From positions 1 through 64,000 of the forward strand of contig JAJFGZ010000047.1 in assembly GCA_021775855.1 (NCBI GenBank): a DNA stretch of 64,000 bases, read 5' to 3'. Position numbers and translations under genes: made by a program. Below, piece by piece: positions 52,797 to 63,922 of this stretch (positions are counted from its first letter, which is position 1; each line of letters opens with the position of its first letter). The notes below the pieces were generated by a model, which did not search any database, had not been told where the DNA came from, and was given only the letters and a program-made list of their open reading frames with translations. The stretch comes from Hyphomicrobiales bacterium (GTDB lineage Bacteria > Pseudomonadota > Alphaproteobacteria > Rhizobiales > NORP267).

Positions 52797-52845
52797 AAAG
52801 AATTGAGGCGAAATTATGTTACAATATCACCCTTTCGCCTCAATT
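52797..52845 (-). terminator. Intrinsic terminator overlapping the ftsZ stop codon
   Basis: Minus strand AATTGAGGCGAAA-N19-TTTCGCCTCAATTCTTTTTG: perfect 13-bp arms and T run; the TGA of ftsZ is inside the 5' arm. Confidence 0.85.
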
Positions 52846-54492
52846 AGCTTGCCGGCGGAGGAAAGCCGGAATTTCCAACTGCTCGTTGTCTGCTTCTGAA
52901 GTTCCTTCGGCAGGATCGGCGATTCGTTTCCTTTCCAAATCGTGGTTTTCTGCCCTTGCCTGTGCTTCGACAGGCTCCCGCGGGGCGGGGTTGACCGGCG
53001 CCTCACGGCTCGGACTGGTGCCTTGCCGCATGCCAGGCTCTTCACGCCGGACGTTCGGCATTTCGGTCTCAGCTTCGTCGTCCTTGCCGCGGCGGGATAT
53101 CCCCACGCTGGCAAGCCTGCTCAAGAACCCGGCTTTCTTCTGATGCGCTTCAAGACCCTGCTCGGTCGGTCGGCCCTGCATGGCGCGAAGCTGGTTTTGC
53201 GCCGGGACAGGCAATTCGTCGATGCGCGGCATACGCGCAGGCTGCCGGGTCTCGGGTTTTTCTGCTGCCGGTGGAACAAATTTTTCAGGTGCCGGCTGAG
53301 ATTCTTCTCTGACCGCAACCGAGGCGGGCGCAGCCTTAGGTTCCGGAACCATGCGCTGGATCGTCACGCCATCCCGGGTTGTTTCATCGGGCGGTTGAAT
53401 GGCTTCCGCCGCAGGGTCAGGTTTCTGAGCATGCGTGTCGCTGGTGATTTCCGACGTCAGGGCGCGCAATTTGGCGGCTACATCATTGGGCATCTCCGCT
53501 GTCGATGGAGGGGCAGCCCTTTCCTGGACCGCTTCGATGCCGGTTGCCACGACCGAAACCCGCATGACGCCTTCGAGAGAATCATCGAAAGTGGCGCCAA
53601 GAATGATATTGGCGTCGGAATCCACCTCTTCCCGGATCCGCATGGCGGCTTCATCGACTTCATACAACGTCAGGTCATTGCCGCCGGTAATGCTGATTAG
53701 CAATCCACGCGCGCCACGCATCGAGACTTCATCGAGAAGCGGGTTGGAGATCGCTGCTTCGGCCGCTTCAACCGCGCGTTTTTCGCCGGTCGCTTCGCCG
53801 GTGCCCATCATGGCTTTGCCCATCTCGTCCATCACGGCGCGAACGTCGGCAAAGTCGAGATTGATCAGGCCCTCCTTGACGATCAGATCGGTGATGCAGG
53901 CAACCCCCGAATAGAGCACCTGGTCCGCCATCGAAAAGGCGTCCGCGAATGTGGTTTTTTCGTTGGCGATGCGGAACAGGTTCTGGTTGGGGATGACAAT
54001 CAGCGTATCCACATATTGATGCATTTCCTCAATTCCCGCTTCGGCGACCTGCAACCTGCGCTGGCCCTCGAACTGGAACGGTTTTGTGACAACGCCAACG
54101 GTCAGAATGCCCTGCTCGCGCGCGACACCGGCAATCACTGGCGCGGCACCGGTCCCCGTTCCACCACCCATGCCGGCGGTGATGAACGCCATATGGGCGC
54201 CATTGAGTTGATCCTTAATCTCGTCGATCGTCTCCTGCGCCGAAGCGCGGCCAATTTCAGGGTGCGACCCGGCGCCAAGACCCTGGGTCACTTCGGCCCC
54301 CATCTGGATACGGCGCTCCGCAGCCGACAGCGACAAGGCCTGCGCGTCGGTGTTGGCGACAATGAAGTCCACGCCCTGGAGGCCGGACTGGATCATGTTG
54401 TTGACAGCGTTGCCGCCTGCACCGCCTACGCCGAAAACGGTAATGCGCGGACGCAGTTCTTTGACATCTGGTATTGCGAGATTGATGGTCAT
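52840..54492 (-). CDS. ftsZ: Cell division protein FtsZ
   Basis: [49 protein letters not shown]-terminal peptide [12 protein letters not shown]. Confidence 0.98.
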   Translation of the reverse strand: MTINLAIPDVKELRPRITVFGVGGAGGNAVNNMIQSGLQGVDFIVANTDAQALSLSAAERRIQMGAEVTQGLGAGSHPEIGRASAQETIDEIKDQLNGAHMAFITAGMGGGTGTGAAPVIAGVAREQGILTVGVVTKPFQFEGQRRLQVAEAGIEEMHQYVDTLIVIPNQNLFRIANEKTTFADAFSMADQVLYSGVACITDLIVKEGLINLDFADVRAVMDEMGKAMMGTGEATGEKRAVEAAEAAISNPLLDEVSMRGARGLLISITGGNDLTLYEVDEAAMRIREEVDSDANIILGATFDDSLEGVMRVSVVATGIEAVQERAAPPSTAEMPNDVAAKLRALTSEITSDTHAQKPDPAAEAIQPPDETTRDGVTIQRMVPEPKAAPASVAVREESQPAPEKFVPPAAEKPETRQPARMPRIDELPVPAQNQLRAMQGRPTEQGLEAHQKKAGFLSRLASVGISRRGKDDEAETEMPNVRREEPGMRQGTSPSREAPVNPAPREPVEAQARAENHDLERKRIADPAEGTSEADNEQLEIPAFLRRQAN

Positions 54493-54601
54493 GGTGACCC
54501 CCTAAATCTTTTTTTCACGCGTTTGTTAAACTCTACATCTTGACCGGGCTCTCCATATCCACCTGTTCGATACATCCCTGTGGTGCTTAAGCACGCTTTT
54601 T

Positions 54602-55927
54602 TTAAAAACTATCTCTGAGCCAGCCGCTGACCTTCGCCAGATAGCTGTTACCTAATATTCCGCCCTGTATGCCGGGCAAATCTTCCGTCATTTCGCGCCC
54701 GGCCACCTGGGGGTAAACCAGCATGCCAGTCGCTGCTGAAAACGCGGGGCCACGCACTGCTTCGGGCAAACCGGTAATACCGAGCGGGCGGCCGATACGG
54801 GTCTGCTTGTCCAAAATTCGCGTTGCCAACTCTCGCGCGCCCGGCAATAGGCTGGCGCCACCAGTTAGGACGACCCGACGCGCTGCGAATTGCTCGAATC
54901 CCGAGCTCTTTAACCGGTCGCGCATCAGTTCGAAAATCTCTTCAAGCCGCGGCTGAATGATCCCCGTCAGCATCGAGCGCGGGATGACATTGCCTGCTTC
55001 ACCAACCTCCCCGCCAACCGGCGGAACGGTGATTGTCTCGCGTTCGTCGGATTCGCTGGCGAGCGCGCTGCCGTAAAGCGTCTTGATCCGTTCGGCCGCT
55101 GCAAGCGGCGTCGAGAGCCCCCGCGCGATGTCGAGGGTCACATGCCGCCCGCCGATCATGATCACATCTGCATGGACGAAGTTGTTTTCGTAGAAAATCG
55201 AGGCGCTGGTCGTGCCCCCGCCCATATCGAGACACAATACCCCAAGGTCGGTTTCGTCGCGTACCATCGACGACAGACCGCTGGCATACGGCGTTGTGAC
55301 CAAGGCTTCGACAACCAGATGGCATCGGCTTACGCAAAGCGAAAGGTTGCGCATCGGCGCGGTTTCAGCCGTCACTACATTGATATCGACGCCGAGTTCC
55401 CGGCCCAGCATACCGCGCGGATCCTGGACGCCCCGAACGCCATCAAGCGAATAGCCAATTGGAACCGCGTGCACGACGCTGCGCCCGTCACCTCCGGAAT
55501 GCGAACGCCCTGCATACAATACCCGCTGGATATCGCGGTCATCCACTTCCTGGCCGCCAATCGCGACCGTTGCACTGAGCGCATCCGAGGCAATACGTCC
55601 GCAGGACATATTGACGATCACGCCTTCGATTGTGATCCCTGCCATGCGCTCAGCTGCATCCACCGCCGAACGGATCGCCTGTTCGGCGGCATCCATGTCG
55701 GTTATCACGCCACCCTTGATCCCCCGGGACAACTGGTGACCGATCCCGATCAATTCGATCTGGTGGGATCGCCTTGGCAGGTCAACCTTTCGGGGCGATG
55801 GTTTAAGTTTGGCAACCATGCAACAGATTTTGCTGGACCCGATATCAAGGACCGACACAATCGAAGACCGGTTCGGGGAAAGCGAAATCCCGCGACGGTT
55901 TTCATGTTTGCCGTTAAGCCCGCTCAT
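54602..55927 (-). CDS. ftsA: Cell division protein FtsA
   Basis: VSVLDIGSSKICCMVAKLKP, GVLCLDMGGGTTSASIFYENNFVHADVIMIGGRHVTLDIARGLST, VVLTGGASLLPGA. Confidence 0.97.
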   Translation of the reverse strand: MSGLNGKHENRRGISLSPNRSSIVSVLDIGSSKICCMVAKLKPSPRKVDLPRRSHQIELIGIGHQLSRGIKGGVITDMDAAEQAIRSAVDAAERMAGITIEGVIVNMSCGRIASDALSATVAIGGQEVDDRDIQRVLYAGRSHSGGDGRSVVHAVPIGYSLDGVRGVQDPRGMLGRELGVDINVVTAETAPMRNLSLCVSRCHLVVEALVTTPYASGLSSMVRDETDLGVLCLDMGGGTTSASIFYENNFVHADVIMIGGRHVTLDIARGLSTPLAAAERIKTLYGSALASESDERETITVPPVGGEVGEAGNVIPRSMLTGIIQPRLEEIFELMRDRLKSSGFEQFAARRVVLTGGASLLPGARELATRILDKQTRIGRPLGITGLPEAVRGPAFSAATGMLVYPQVAGREMTEDLPGIQGGILGNSYLAKVSGWLRDSF

Positions 55928-56946
55928 GACGTGCCTCCCGACCGAAGTGCCTGATCGTCGTCAGTTTCGCTGTTCAGCCGGATCGAAATCCGGTCACGCA
56001 ACCGAAGGTCGATCGCAGCGATTTCCCGGCTGAGAAGTCCGTGGATGGTATCGAGCGCCACCAATTGATCGAGGGCCGATTTAAATCCTTCTTCGGGAAG
56101 CCGGATATCCATGCCGTTGCGCAGCCGGATGTTCCAGCGACGGTCCGCGACCCTCACCAGAGCACGCATACGGGAGCGAATTGTGGGTCGGGATTCGATA
56201 ACAGCCAGGATATCCCGCGCACTAACGTTGGCCCCAGGGCCAACAATCTGCGGCATCGACAGGTCAGCATCCTCCACGAGTTCCGAGATGACCTGGCCTT
56301 CCGCGTCAATGACGGTGATTTTCCCGCCATTCTGCCAGATCGCAAACGGCGCCCGCTCAACAATCGAAATCGACAGCGTGCCCGGCAGCAACCGCCGGAC
56401 CTCGACCTGATCGATCCAGGGCAATTGCCGAACCCGATCCCGGGCAGCAGTCATATTCAGCCAAAGGATGGAATCGTCGTAGTCAACGCCAAGCGCGGCG
56501 ATGATTTCGCCCCGGCGAAATTCGTTGGTGAGCCCGGATATCTCAATATCCTTGACCTCCAGGCCGGTGAAGGGGGCCATGCCAGAAATGCTGCCGGTGA
56601 CATCGGGGTCGCCGGTTAGTCTCTGCCCGCTAACTGAAAATCCGTATGCGCCAACAAGGGCATAAAATCCGAAACATGCCAGTACGGCCGGTGCCATGGA
56701 TAATTGTCCTGATGAAAGCTGGCGATTGAACCCTGTCGGGCGGCGTCTCGGTTTCAAAAACCGGACGAGAGGGGATGGCATTGGCGCGTGGGTGATCGTA
56801 TCCGGCGAAGCCACCGGGCGCAGCGCAAAAAGAATGCGCATCCGGCCTGATATGTCAGGCCAGATTGTCCCAATTCTGGAGACAATATCCTTAAGGGATC
56901 CATATAGTTCCCTTATCTTTCGCAAGAAGCGTCCTCCACCATCCAA
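55924..56946 (-). CDS. ftsQ: Cell division protein FtsQ
   Basis: POTRA-like GLEVKDIEISGLTNEFRRGEIIAAL, LPWIDQVEVRRLLPGTLSISIVERAPFAIWQNGG; position between ddl and ftsA. Start uncertain because the ORF overlaps ddl by 34 nt. Confidence 0.92.
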   Translation of the reverse strand: MDGGGRFLRKIRELYGSLKDIVSRIGTIWPDISGRMRILFALRPVASPDTITHAPMPSPLVRFLKPRRRPTGFNRQLSSGQLSMAPAVLACFGFYALVGAYGFSVSGQRLTGDPDVTGSISGMAPFTGLEVKDIEISGLTNEFRRGEIIAALGVDYDDSILWLNMTAARDRVRQLPWIDQVEVRRLLPGTLSISIVERAPFAIWQNGGKITVIDAEGQVISELVEDADLSMPQIVGPGANVSARDILAVIESRPTIRSRMRALVRVADRRWNIRLRNGMDIRLPEEGFKSALDQLVALDTIHGLLSREIAAIDLRLRDRISIRLNSETDDDQALRSGGTS

Positions 56947-57833
56947 CGCACCAGATCAACGAATGAATGCCCAGCATGAGCCGCAATTTCCGGCACCAGA
57001 GAGGTGGCCGTCATGCCCGGCTGGGTATTCACTTCAAGGCAAATCAGTTCACCCTGGCCACCGGGTTGTTCATCGAAACGGAAATCCGCACGACTCACGC
57101 CCCGGCAATCGAGTGCCTGATGGGCCTTGAGGGACAGCTTCTGTACCAATTGGTAAATATTTGGTGAAATTTTCGCAGGTAGTATGTGCTTGGAGCCTCC
57201 GGGAACGTATTTAGCGTCATAATCGTAGAAACCCTGCGCAGAAATGATGTCTATCACCCCCAGCGCCACATCTCCCATAACGGCGCAAGTCAGTTCCCTA
57301 CCGGGGATGAAACGCTCGACAAGTACGTCGCCCAATGCCCAGTCGCTCGAATGCAGTTCCTGGGGTGGAAACTCGTGCTGCTCGGTGACGATAAAGACCC
57401 CGACGCTGGACCCTTCAGCGACAGGTTTGACCACATAGGGGCGCGGCAGGACGTGTTCGCGGGCGGCAACCAGTGCCGGCACCACTTTGCCTTCGGCCAC
57501 CGGGATTCCCCTGGATTTGAAAATCGTCTTGGCTTTTTCCTTGTGCATGGCCAGCGCCGACGACAGCACGCCGGAATGCGTATACGGGATTTCAAGCACC
57601 TCAAGGATACCCTGGATGGTGCCATCCTCCCCGAACCGCCCGTGCAACGCGTTGAACGCCACGTCAGGCCGCATCTCGCTCAAGACTACGGCGATATTCC
57701 GGTCCACGTCGATCGGCGAGACCCGGTAACCTGCTTCGGTTAGCGCCTCAATACATCCCTCGCCAGTTGAAAGACTGACCTCGCGCTCTGCCGACCACCC
57801 GCCCATCAGTACCGCAACGTGTTTGGCTTCCAT
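56913..57833 (-). CDS. ddl: D-alanine--D-alanine ligase
   Basis: VAVLMGGWSAEREVSLSTGEGCIEAL, LHGRFGEDGTIQGILEVLEIPYTHSGVLSSALAMHKEKAK, EVNTQPGMTATSLVPEIA. Confidence 0.97.
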   Translation of the reverse strand: MEAKHVAVLMGGWSAEREVSLSTGEGCIEALTEAGYRVSPIDVDRNIAVVLSEMRPDVAFNALHGRFGEDGTIQGILEVLEIPYTHSGVLSSALAMHKEKAKTIFKSRGIPVAEGKVVPALVAAREHVLPRPYVVKPVAEGSSVGVFIVTEQHEFPPQELHSSDWALGDVLVERFIPGRELTCAVMGDVALGVIDIISAQGFYDYDAKYVPGGSKHILPAKISPNIYQLVQKLSLKAHQALDCRGVSRADFRFDEQPGGQGELICLEVNTQPGMTATSLVPEIAAHAGHSFVDLVRWMVEDASCER

Positions 57834-57836
57834 CGG

Positions 57837-58769
57837 TCAATCCTCCAGTTCGATCGCGGGAACGCCAATCCGGCGAATTTCCCATTCGAGTTCTACGCCG
57901 CTATTTTCCCGCACTCTGCTGCGAACCGTTTCCCCAAGTTCTTCCAGATCGGCCGCGCTCGCGTCGCCAGTGTTGATCAAAAAATTGCAGTGCTTTTCGG
58001 ACACCTGAGCACCACCAATGCGCAGTCCCCTGCATCCGGCCGCATCGACCAGCTGCCAGGCTTTTTGCCCCTCCGGGTTCTTGAAGGTCGAACCGCCGGT
58101 CCGGCTCTTGACCGGTTGGCTATCTTCGCGGGCTTCCGTAATCCCCTTCATCGTGGTGCGGATGACGTCCGGATCGCCGGGTTTGCCCTGGAACAGCCCT
58201 TCGATAAAAATCAGATCGTCAGGTGCGCCTGAATGGCGGTACGAAAAATTCATGTCCTCGTGTGAGAGAACAACTTCTTTACCGGCGCGATTGATGGCCT
58301 TCACTTCGATCAGGATATCCTTGGTCTCGACTCCGTAAGACCCGCCATTCATGCGCAGCAATCCACCAACGCCACCCGGAATTCCGCGCAAAAATTCTAG
58401 TCCTGCAATGCCCGCATCGGCTGCACCCCGCGCCACCTTGGTATCGGGCACCCCGGCACCGGCACGGATGCGATGTCCATCTTCGACCGCAATTTCGCCG
58501 AACCCGCGTCCGAGCTTGATGACAATTCCGGGGATCCCACCATCTCGCACCAGCAGGTTCGAGCAAAGCCCGATAACGGTAATCGGGATCGCCGGTGGTA
58601 GTTGTTGTAGAAAATACGAAAGGTCCTCTAAGTCTTCAGGATGAAACAGGATTTCCGCCGGCCCGCCCACGCGAAACCAGGTGATCGAGCGCAATACCAC
58701 GTCCTGCTCCATCCGCCCGCGCAATTCCGGCATTTTGTCCCGCAGCGCAGCCGCAAGCCTGTGCTGCAT
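57837..58769 (-). CDS. murB: UDP-N-acetylenolpyruvoylglucosamine reductase
   Basis: SITWFRVGGPAEILFHPEDLEDLSYFL, GLEFLRGIPGGVGGLLRMNGGSYG, SRTGGSTFKNPEGQKAWQLVDAAGCRGLRIGGAQVSEKHCNFLINTGDASA. Confidence 0.97.
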   Translation of the reverse strand: MQHRLAAALRDKMPELRGRMEQDVVLRSITWFRVGGPAEILFHPEDLEDLSYFLQQLPPAIPITVIGLCSNLLVRDGGIPGIVIKLGRGFGEIAVEDGHRIRAGAGVPDTKVARGAADAGIAGLEFLRGIPGGVGGLLRMNGGSYGVETKDILIEVKAINRAGKEVVLSHEDMNFSYRHSGAPDDLIFIEGLFQGKPGDPDVIRTTMKGITEAREDSQPVKSRTGGSTFKNPEGQKAWQLVDAAGCRGLRIGGAQVSEKHCNFLINTGDASAADLEELGETVRSRVRENSGVELEWEIRRIGVPAIELED

Positions 58770-58771
58770 CT

Positions 58772-60178
58772 TTACGATCCCTCACCTACGAGCTGTCCTG
58801 GCAGGTCGTTGGCCCATTTGGTGATCGAGCCCGCGCCAAGGAAAATCACCAGATCACCGGATTCCGTGTGTGTTCGAACCAGATCCGCCAGCTCGTCTTC
58901 GCCATCCAAGGTCAATACCGAGCGATGCCCGCGCGAGCGCAAACCTTCCGCCAGACCTTGTTTGTCGAAACCCTCGATCGGGTCTTCTCCGGCGGAAAAC
59001 ACATCAGCGACGATTACCGTATCGGCGTCGTTGAAACACGAACAGAATTCCACGAAAAGGCTTTTCAAACGCGAAAAACGATGGGGTTGAACGATCGCAA
59101 AAACGCGACTCGTTGTGGCCTGGCGCGCGGCCTGCAATACGGCACCAATTTCCACCGGATGGTGGGCATAATCGTCATAGATCGACACCCCATTCCATAC
59201 CCCGGTGAGCGTAAAGCGCCGCTTCACGCCGCCAAATTCGGCCAGCGACTTGCGGATACTGTCTGGTGAAATGCCGAGTTCACAGGCAACGGCAATCGCA
59301 GCTGTCGCGTTCTGGACATTGTAATCCCCGGGCATCGCCAACCGGATGTTATCGATATCGACGATGGACCCGATGATCCGGTTGCGAATACCAACGTCAA
59401 ATTCCATCGCACCGCCATCGTTGCGGATATTGCTGATCCGGGCGTCGGCCTGCGGGTTAGTCCCGTAGGTGATAATCCGGCGGTCTTCGATCCCGCCGAT
59501 CAGCGACTGGACTTCCGCATGGTCCAGGCACATGACCGCAAAACCGTAAAACGGGACATTTTCAACAAACGCATGAAATGCGGCTTTCACGCCTTCGAAA
59601 TCTCCATAATGGTCCAGATGTTCGGGATCAATATTGGTGACGATCGCAATATCGGCCGGCAGCTTGACGAAAGTTCCATCGGATTCGTCGGCTTCGACCA
59701 CCATCCAGTCGCCGCCACCGAGCCGCGCATTCGACCCGTAGGCATTGATGATCCCGCCATTGATCACTGTGGGGTCCAGCCCGCCGCCATCTAGCAATGC
59801 CGCCACCAGCGAGGTCGTTGTGGTCTTGCCGTGGGTCCCGGCGATCGCGATACTTGATTTTAGCCGCATCAGTTCGGCGAGCATCTCCGCCCGCCGTACC
59901 ACGGGGAGAAACCGGCGGCGCGCTTCCTGCAATTCGGGATTATCCGGCTTGATGGCAGAAGAGACCACGATCACGCCCGCCCCATCGAGATTTTCCGGCG
60001 CGTGCCCGATCGCAACCTTGATACCTTTTTCGCGTAATTTGAGGACATTGCTGCCCTCGCCAATGTCCGATCCCTGCACCTGATAGCCAAGATTGTGCAT
60101 TACCCTGGCGATGCCGCTCATACCAATGCCGCCGATGCCAACGAAGTGGATGGGGCCAACAGTTTGTGGAATTTTCAC
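58772..60178 (-). CDS. murC: UDP-N-acetylmuramate--L-alanine ligase
   Basis: [63 protein letters not shown]. Confidence 0.98.
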   Translation of the reverse strand: MKIPQTVGPIHFVGIGGIGMSGIARVMHNLGYQVQGSDIGEGSNVLKLREKGIKVAIGHAPENLDGAGVIVVSSAIKPDNPELQEARRRFLPVVRRAEMLAELMRLKSSIAIAGTHGKTTTTSLVAALLDGGGLDPTVINGGIINAYGSNARLGGGDWMVVEADESDGTFVKLPADIAIVTNIDPEHLDHYGDFEGVKAAFHAFVENVPFYGFAVMCLDHAEVQSLIGGIEDRRIITYGTNPQADARISNIRNDGGAMEFDVGIRNRIIGSIVDIDNIRLAMPGDYNVQNATAAIAVACELGISPDSIRKSLAEFGGVKRRFTLTGVWNGVSIYDDYAHHPVEIGAVLQAARQATTSRVFAIVQPHRFSRLKSLFVEFCSCFNDADTVIVADVFSAGEDPIEGFDKQGLAEGLRSRGHRSVLTLDGEDELADLVRTHTESGDLVIFLGAGSITKWANDLPGQLVGEGS

Positions 60179-60191
60179 GTGTTTCCGTCTC

Positions 60192-61316
60192 TCATTTCAT
60201 GGTGCCGCTATCGCAAACCAACTCAACGACAAGATCGGCAAGATTTTCGGCCGCATTGGGCCGCCCAATGGCGCGTGCGTTTTCTGCAACTTTTGCAAGC
60301 GTTGCCACGTCGGTCATACATTTTTCCAGCTTCCGGGCAAAGCTGTCGGCATTGATTTCCGACTGCTGCATCAACCACCCGGCATCGGCCGCGACCAGCG
60401 CCCTGGCATTCGCGAGCTGGTCATTGTCAATCGCGTGGGGCAACGGAACCATGATGGCCGGACGGCCGATCACGGTCAATTCAGCGGTCGTGCTGGCGCC
60501 GGACCGCGAAACGACCAGGTGCGCGTCCGCGATCCGCTCGGGCAAATTATCAAAAAATGCGCCAACCTCATTCGCAACCCCGATGGCCTGATAGGCCTCG
60601 CGAACCCGTTCGCAATCCTCTTCCCGGCATTGCTGGACAATATCGAGGCGGGCCTTCAGCTCAGGGGATAAACGCAAAATGGCAGCAGGCAGAATATCGG
60701 ATAGAAACTTGGCTCCCTGACTACCGCCAAACACCAGCAATTTGAACGCCTGTGCTTGCTCGGGGACCTTATACGGTGTCCGTCGCGCCGCGATTACGGG
60801 CGGGCGCACGGGGTTACCGGTGACGCGCGCCTTGGCAGCAATCGCGCCCTCGACAAATTTTACGTCCGGCAAACTGATAGCCAGCGCACGGGCATGTTTT
60901 GCGAGCGCCTTATTGGCGCGCCCCAGCACCCCGTTTTGTTCATGCAGGCAAATCGGGACCTTCCGCCATGACGCTGCCCAGATCGTTGGCAGCGTCGGAT
61001 AGCCGCCAAAGCCAACAACGATGGCTGGTTTTAGTTTGCCCATCAGGCGCCACGCCGAAAGGAATCCCCAGCCAAGCATTGCAACGGTACGCAGCAGCCG
61101 GAGCGGCGAACGGGAGCGAACCGTGTCAGACGCCACATGGTGCAGGTTTTCAGTCCTGAAACTGGCGTCAAACCGACTGGTTCGGTGATCAGTCGCCAGA
61201 TGAACATCGTAGTTGCGCCGCTGCAATTCGCTTGCAAGCGCCAGGGCCGGGAATAGATGCCCACCCGTGCCGCCGGAGGCCAGCAGGATGGTTTTGCTGT
61301 CCGGCCCGCCCGTCAA
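60192..61316 (-). CDS. murG: UDP-N-acetylglucosamine--N-acetylmuramyl-(pentapeptide) transferase
   Basis: [87 protein letters not shown]. Confidence 0.97.
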   Translation of the reverse strand: MTGGPDSKTILLASGGTGGHLFPALALASELQRRNYDVHLATDHRTSRFDASFRTENLHHVASDTVRSRSPLRLLRTVAMLGWGFLSAWRLMGKLKPAIVVGFGGYPTLPTIWAASWRKVPICLHEQNGVLGRANKALAKHARALAISLPDVKFVEGAIAAKARVTGNPVRPPVIAARRTPYKVPEQAQAFKLLVFGGSQGAKFLSDILPAAILRLSPELKARLDIVQQCREEDCERVREAYQAIGVANEVGAFFDNLPERIADAHLVVSRSGASTTAELTVIGRPAIMVPLPHAIDNDQLANARALVAADAGWLMQQSEINADSFARKLEKCMTDVATLAKVAENARAIGRPNAAENLADLVVELVCDSGTMK

Positions 61317-62494
61317 TTGATGCCCCTGGCTGTATCGACCGGCACAGACCCTATGAAAGCCGGACGAAACCGGATCGGATTTAACCCGTGACGGTTTTCG
61401 CGCGTCAGACTGAGCACCATCCCGATACCAAGAGACATGGACATTAGCGACGATCCGCCGGACGAGATGAACGGCAAAGTCATTCCAGTGGCGGGGATAA
61501 GCTGCAAATTGACCGCCATGTTGATGAGCGTCTGCAGGCCAAACATAGTGATCAGTCCGGTGGCGGCGAAGAAAGTGAAGTCATCATCTTCTGTCGAGAC
61601 CTTGACCAACACGCGCAGGACGATGAAGGCGAACAAAGCCACCAGCAGCAGGCAAATTACAATGCCGAATTCTTCCGCAGCGACCGCAAATACAAAGTCT
61701 GTGTGGGAATCCGGCAAGGTCCGTTTGACCACACCTTCGCCTGGCCCGCTGCCAAACCACCCCCCGCGCAGGAACGAAGATATTGCTGTGTCCACCTGAT
61801 ATGTGTCGCCGGAGCCAGGTTCCAGAAACCGGTCAATTCGCGCGGATACATGAGGCAGGAATGCGTAGGCCAGTGAGAAAAAAGCCAGGCCAACAGTGGC
61901 AAAGCCGACCATCCACAGCCATGGCATGCCGGCGACAAAAAACATCGCGCCCCATACAACAGCGATCAACAGGGTCTGTCCGAAATCCGGCTGCAGGATC
62001 AACAGGGTCGCGAATACGGCCATCAACCCGGTAGCGAGCAACGCGCCCGGGATATCCTTGCGGCGTGCACCCTCGGCAAAAAGCCACGCGACAAGGACTA
62101 CAAAGGCAGGTTTGGCAAATTCAGACGGCTGTAGTCGAAACCCAAACAAGTCGACCCAGCGCCGTGCGCCCTTGATTTCAACCCCGTTGACCAGAGAATA
62201 GGCCATTAGCATCAACGAGCCCACAAATATGACCAGACAGACCCGGCGCATCTGTTTTGGAGACAACAAGGAACAGATAAACATGATCCCCAATGCCGGA
62301 ACTATGAAAGTGGCGTGGCGTACAACAAAATAAAACTGGTCCAGCCCGAGTTTGATCGCAACCGGCGGGCTGGCCGCCATTGAGAAAATAAAACCGGTGA
62401 CGATGAGAAGCAGGACCGCGACAACGAGGACAAGATCGACCGTCCACCACCATTGGGAAACAATACCCCGGTTTGCACGGCTCACATTCAACAT
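61313..62494 (-). CDS. ftsW: Lipid II polymerase/flippase-family cell division protein FtsW (SEDS)
   Basis: RWVDLFGFRLQPSEFAKPAFVVLVAWLF, LQPDFGQTLLIAVVW, GMTLPFISSGGSSLMSMSLGIGMVL. Confidence 0.97.
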   Translation of the reverse strand: MLNVSRANRGIVSQWWWTVDLVLVVAVLLLIVTGFIFSMAASPPVAIKLGLDQFYFVVRHATFIVPALGIMFICSLLSPKQMRRVCLVIFVGSLMLMAYSLVNGVEIKGARRWVDLFGFRLQPSEFAKPAFVVLVAWLFAEGARRKDIPGALLATGLMAVFATLLILQPDFGQTLLIAVVWGAMFFVAGMPWLWMVGFATVGLAFFSLAYAFLPHVSARIDRFLEPGSGDTYQVDTAISSFLRGGWFGSGPGEGVVKRTLPDSHTDFVFAVAAEEFGIVICLLLVALFAFIVLRVLVKVSTEDDDFTFFAATGLITMFGLQTLINMAVNLQLIPATGMTLPFISSGGSSLMSMSLGIGMVLSLTRENRHGLNPIRFRPAFIGSVPVDTARGIN

Positions 62495-62500
62495 GCGAAG

Positions 62501-63919
62501 TCAGACCCTGTCGCTAGTGCCCCCCCCGACAATTTGCATGACTGCTTTCCTGAACGCATTTCCACGCACCTCGAAATTAATAAACTGGTCGAAAGATGCT
62601 GCCGCCGGTGCCAGCAAAACGACCGGACGGGCGTTGCTGTCCTCGCGTGCAAATTCACGCGCGGCCTGGGCTGCATCTTTCACCGCTCTGTCAAGATCAC
62701 CGCTCAGGGTAAACGAGACCTTTCCGGAAAGCGTTTTTCTGAAATTTTCGGCGGCTTCTCCAATCAGGAATGCATGACGAATGCGCCCGAAGAGGGGCTC
62801 CAGTGTGTCAATCCCGCCACTTTTCCCGCGCCCTCCGGCGATCCAGAATATGTCCGTATAGCTCTCAAGGGCCCGCGCTGCCGCTTCTGCATTGGTCGCC
62901 TTGCTGTCGTTGACAAAGCGCACATTCTCCAATGTCTCGACCAACTCCATCCGGTGCGCGAGGCCGGGGAACGAAGAAAACGCGGCGGCGATCTTGTCCG
63001 TGGAATAGCCCAAGGCCCGGAGGGCGAGCAGAGCCGCTCCGGCATTTTGCCAGTTATGTACCCCTTTTAGGGTTTCGATACCGCTGATATCGGCTGCCAG
63101 TTCATTTTGTCCACCATCGGCAAGGAAAATTTGGCCTCCAAGGGCGAACGCCCCGTTATCGACCTCGCGCCCGACACTGAGGGACTGCACAAACCCGCCG
63201 GTATCCTGCAGCCTGGATCTAATATCATTGCACCATTGGTCGTCGATGCCGACAATCGCGACGCTCTGCCGGGCTGCGATCTCGGCGAGTTGCGCCTTGA
63301 CCCCGGCATATCGGGTCATATCCCCGTGACGGTCCAGATGATCCGGGGAAAGATTGAGCAATATCCCGACATTGGGGCGCATACCCGGCGTCAGTTCGAT
63401 TTGGTACGATGAACATTCCAGAACGTAGACCGTCTCGTTATCAAATTCGCCAATATCCAAGACTGCTCGGCCGATATTCCCCCCCATTTCAGCCTTTGAG
63501 CCAAGGGTTTGCAACAAATGGGTGATCAGCGCAGTCGTAGTGGACTTGCCGTTTGTGCCGGTGATGGCAACGAGGCGCGAATTCGGAGCCTGGATAGCCC
63601 TCTCGCGCTCGAATATCTCGATATCACCGATGATCGGCACACCGGCCCGCTGCGCCATGGTTACGCTCCAATGGGGCTCAGGATGGGTCAACGGTACGCC
63701 GGGGCTTAGTACCAACGCGGTAAACGCCGCCCAATCGGGATCGTGAAGGTCCGCGACCGGGATGCTCAAGTCGGCAGCGGCCGTACAGCGCTCCGGATTG
63801 TCGTCAAATGCTGTGAGAATTGCGCCGCCGGCCACCAGTGATTTCGCCGCCGACATCCCGCTCCCGCCAAGGCCAAACAGCGCGACTTTCTGACCCGCGA
63901 ACCGGGTCGCGGAAATCAT
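62501..63919 (-). CDS. murD: UDP-N-acetylmuramoyl-L-alanine--D-glutamate ligase
   Basis: VALFGLGGSGMSAAKSLVAGGA, LVAITGTNGKSTTTALITHLLQ, FVNDSKATNAEAAARALESY. Confidence 0.97.
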   Translation of the reverse strand: MISATRFAGQKVALFGLGGSGMSAAKSLVAGGAILTAFDDNPERCTAAADLSIPVADLHDPDWAAFTALVLSPGVPLTHPEPHWSVTMAQRAGVPIIGDIEIFERERAIQAPNSRLVAITGTNGKSTTTALITHLLQTLGSKAEMGGNIGRAVLDIGEFDNETVYVLECSSYQIELTPGMRPNVGILLNLSPDHLDRHGDMTRYAGVKAQLAEIAARQSVAIVGIDDQWCNDIRSRLQDTGGFVQSLSVGREVDNGAFALGGQIFLADGGQNELAADISGIETLKGVHNWQNAGAALLALRALGYSTDKIAAAFSSFPGLAHRMELVETLENVRFVNDSKATNAEAAARALESYTDIFWIAGGRGKSGGIDTLEPLFGRIRHAFLIGEAAENFRKTLSGKVSFTLSGDLDRAVKDAAQAAREFAREDSNARPVVLLAPAAASFDQFINFEVRGNAFRKAVMQIVGGGTSDRV

Positions 63920-63922
63920 CGC

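Noticed and set aside
55142-55954. 270-aa + strand ORF
   Set aside because: Antisense to ftsA; no independent support.
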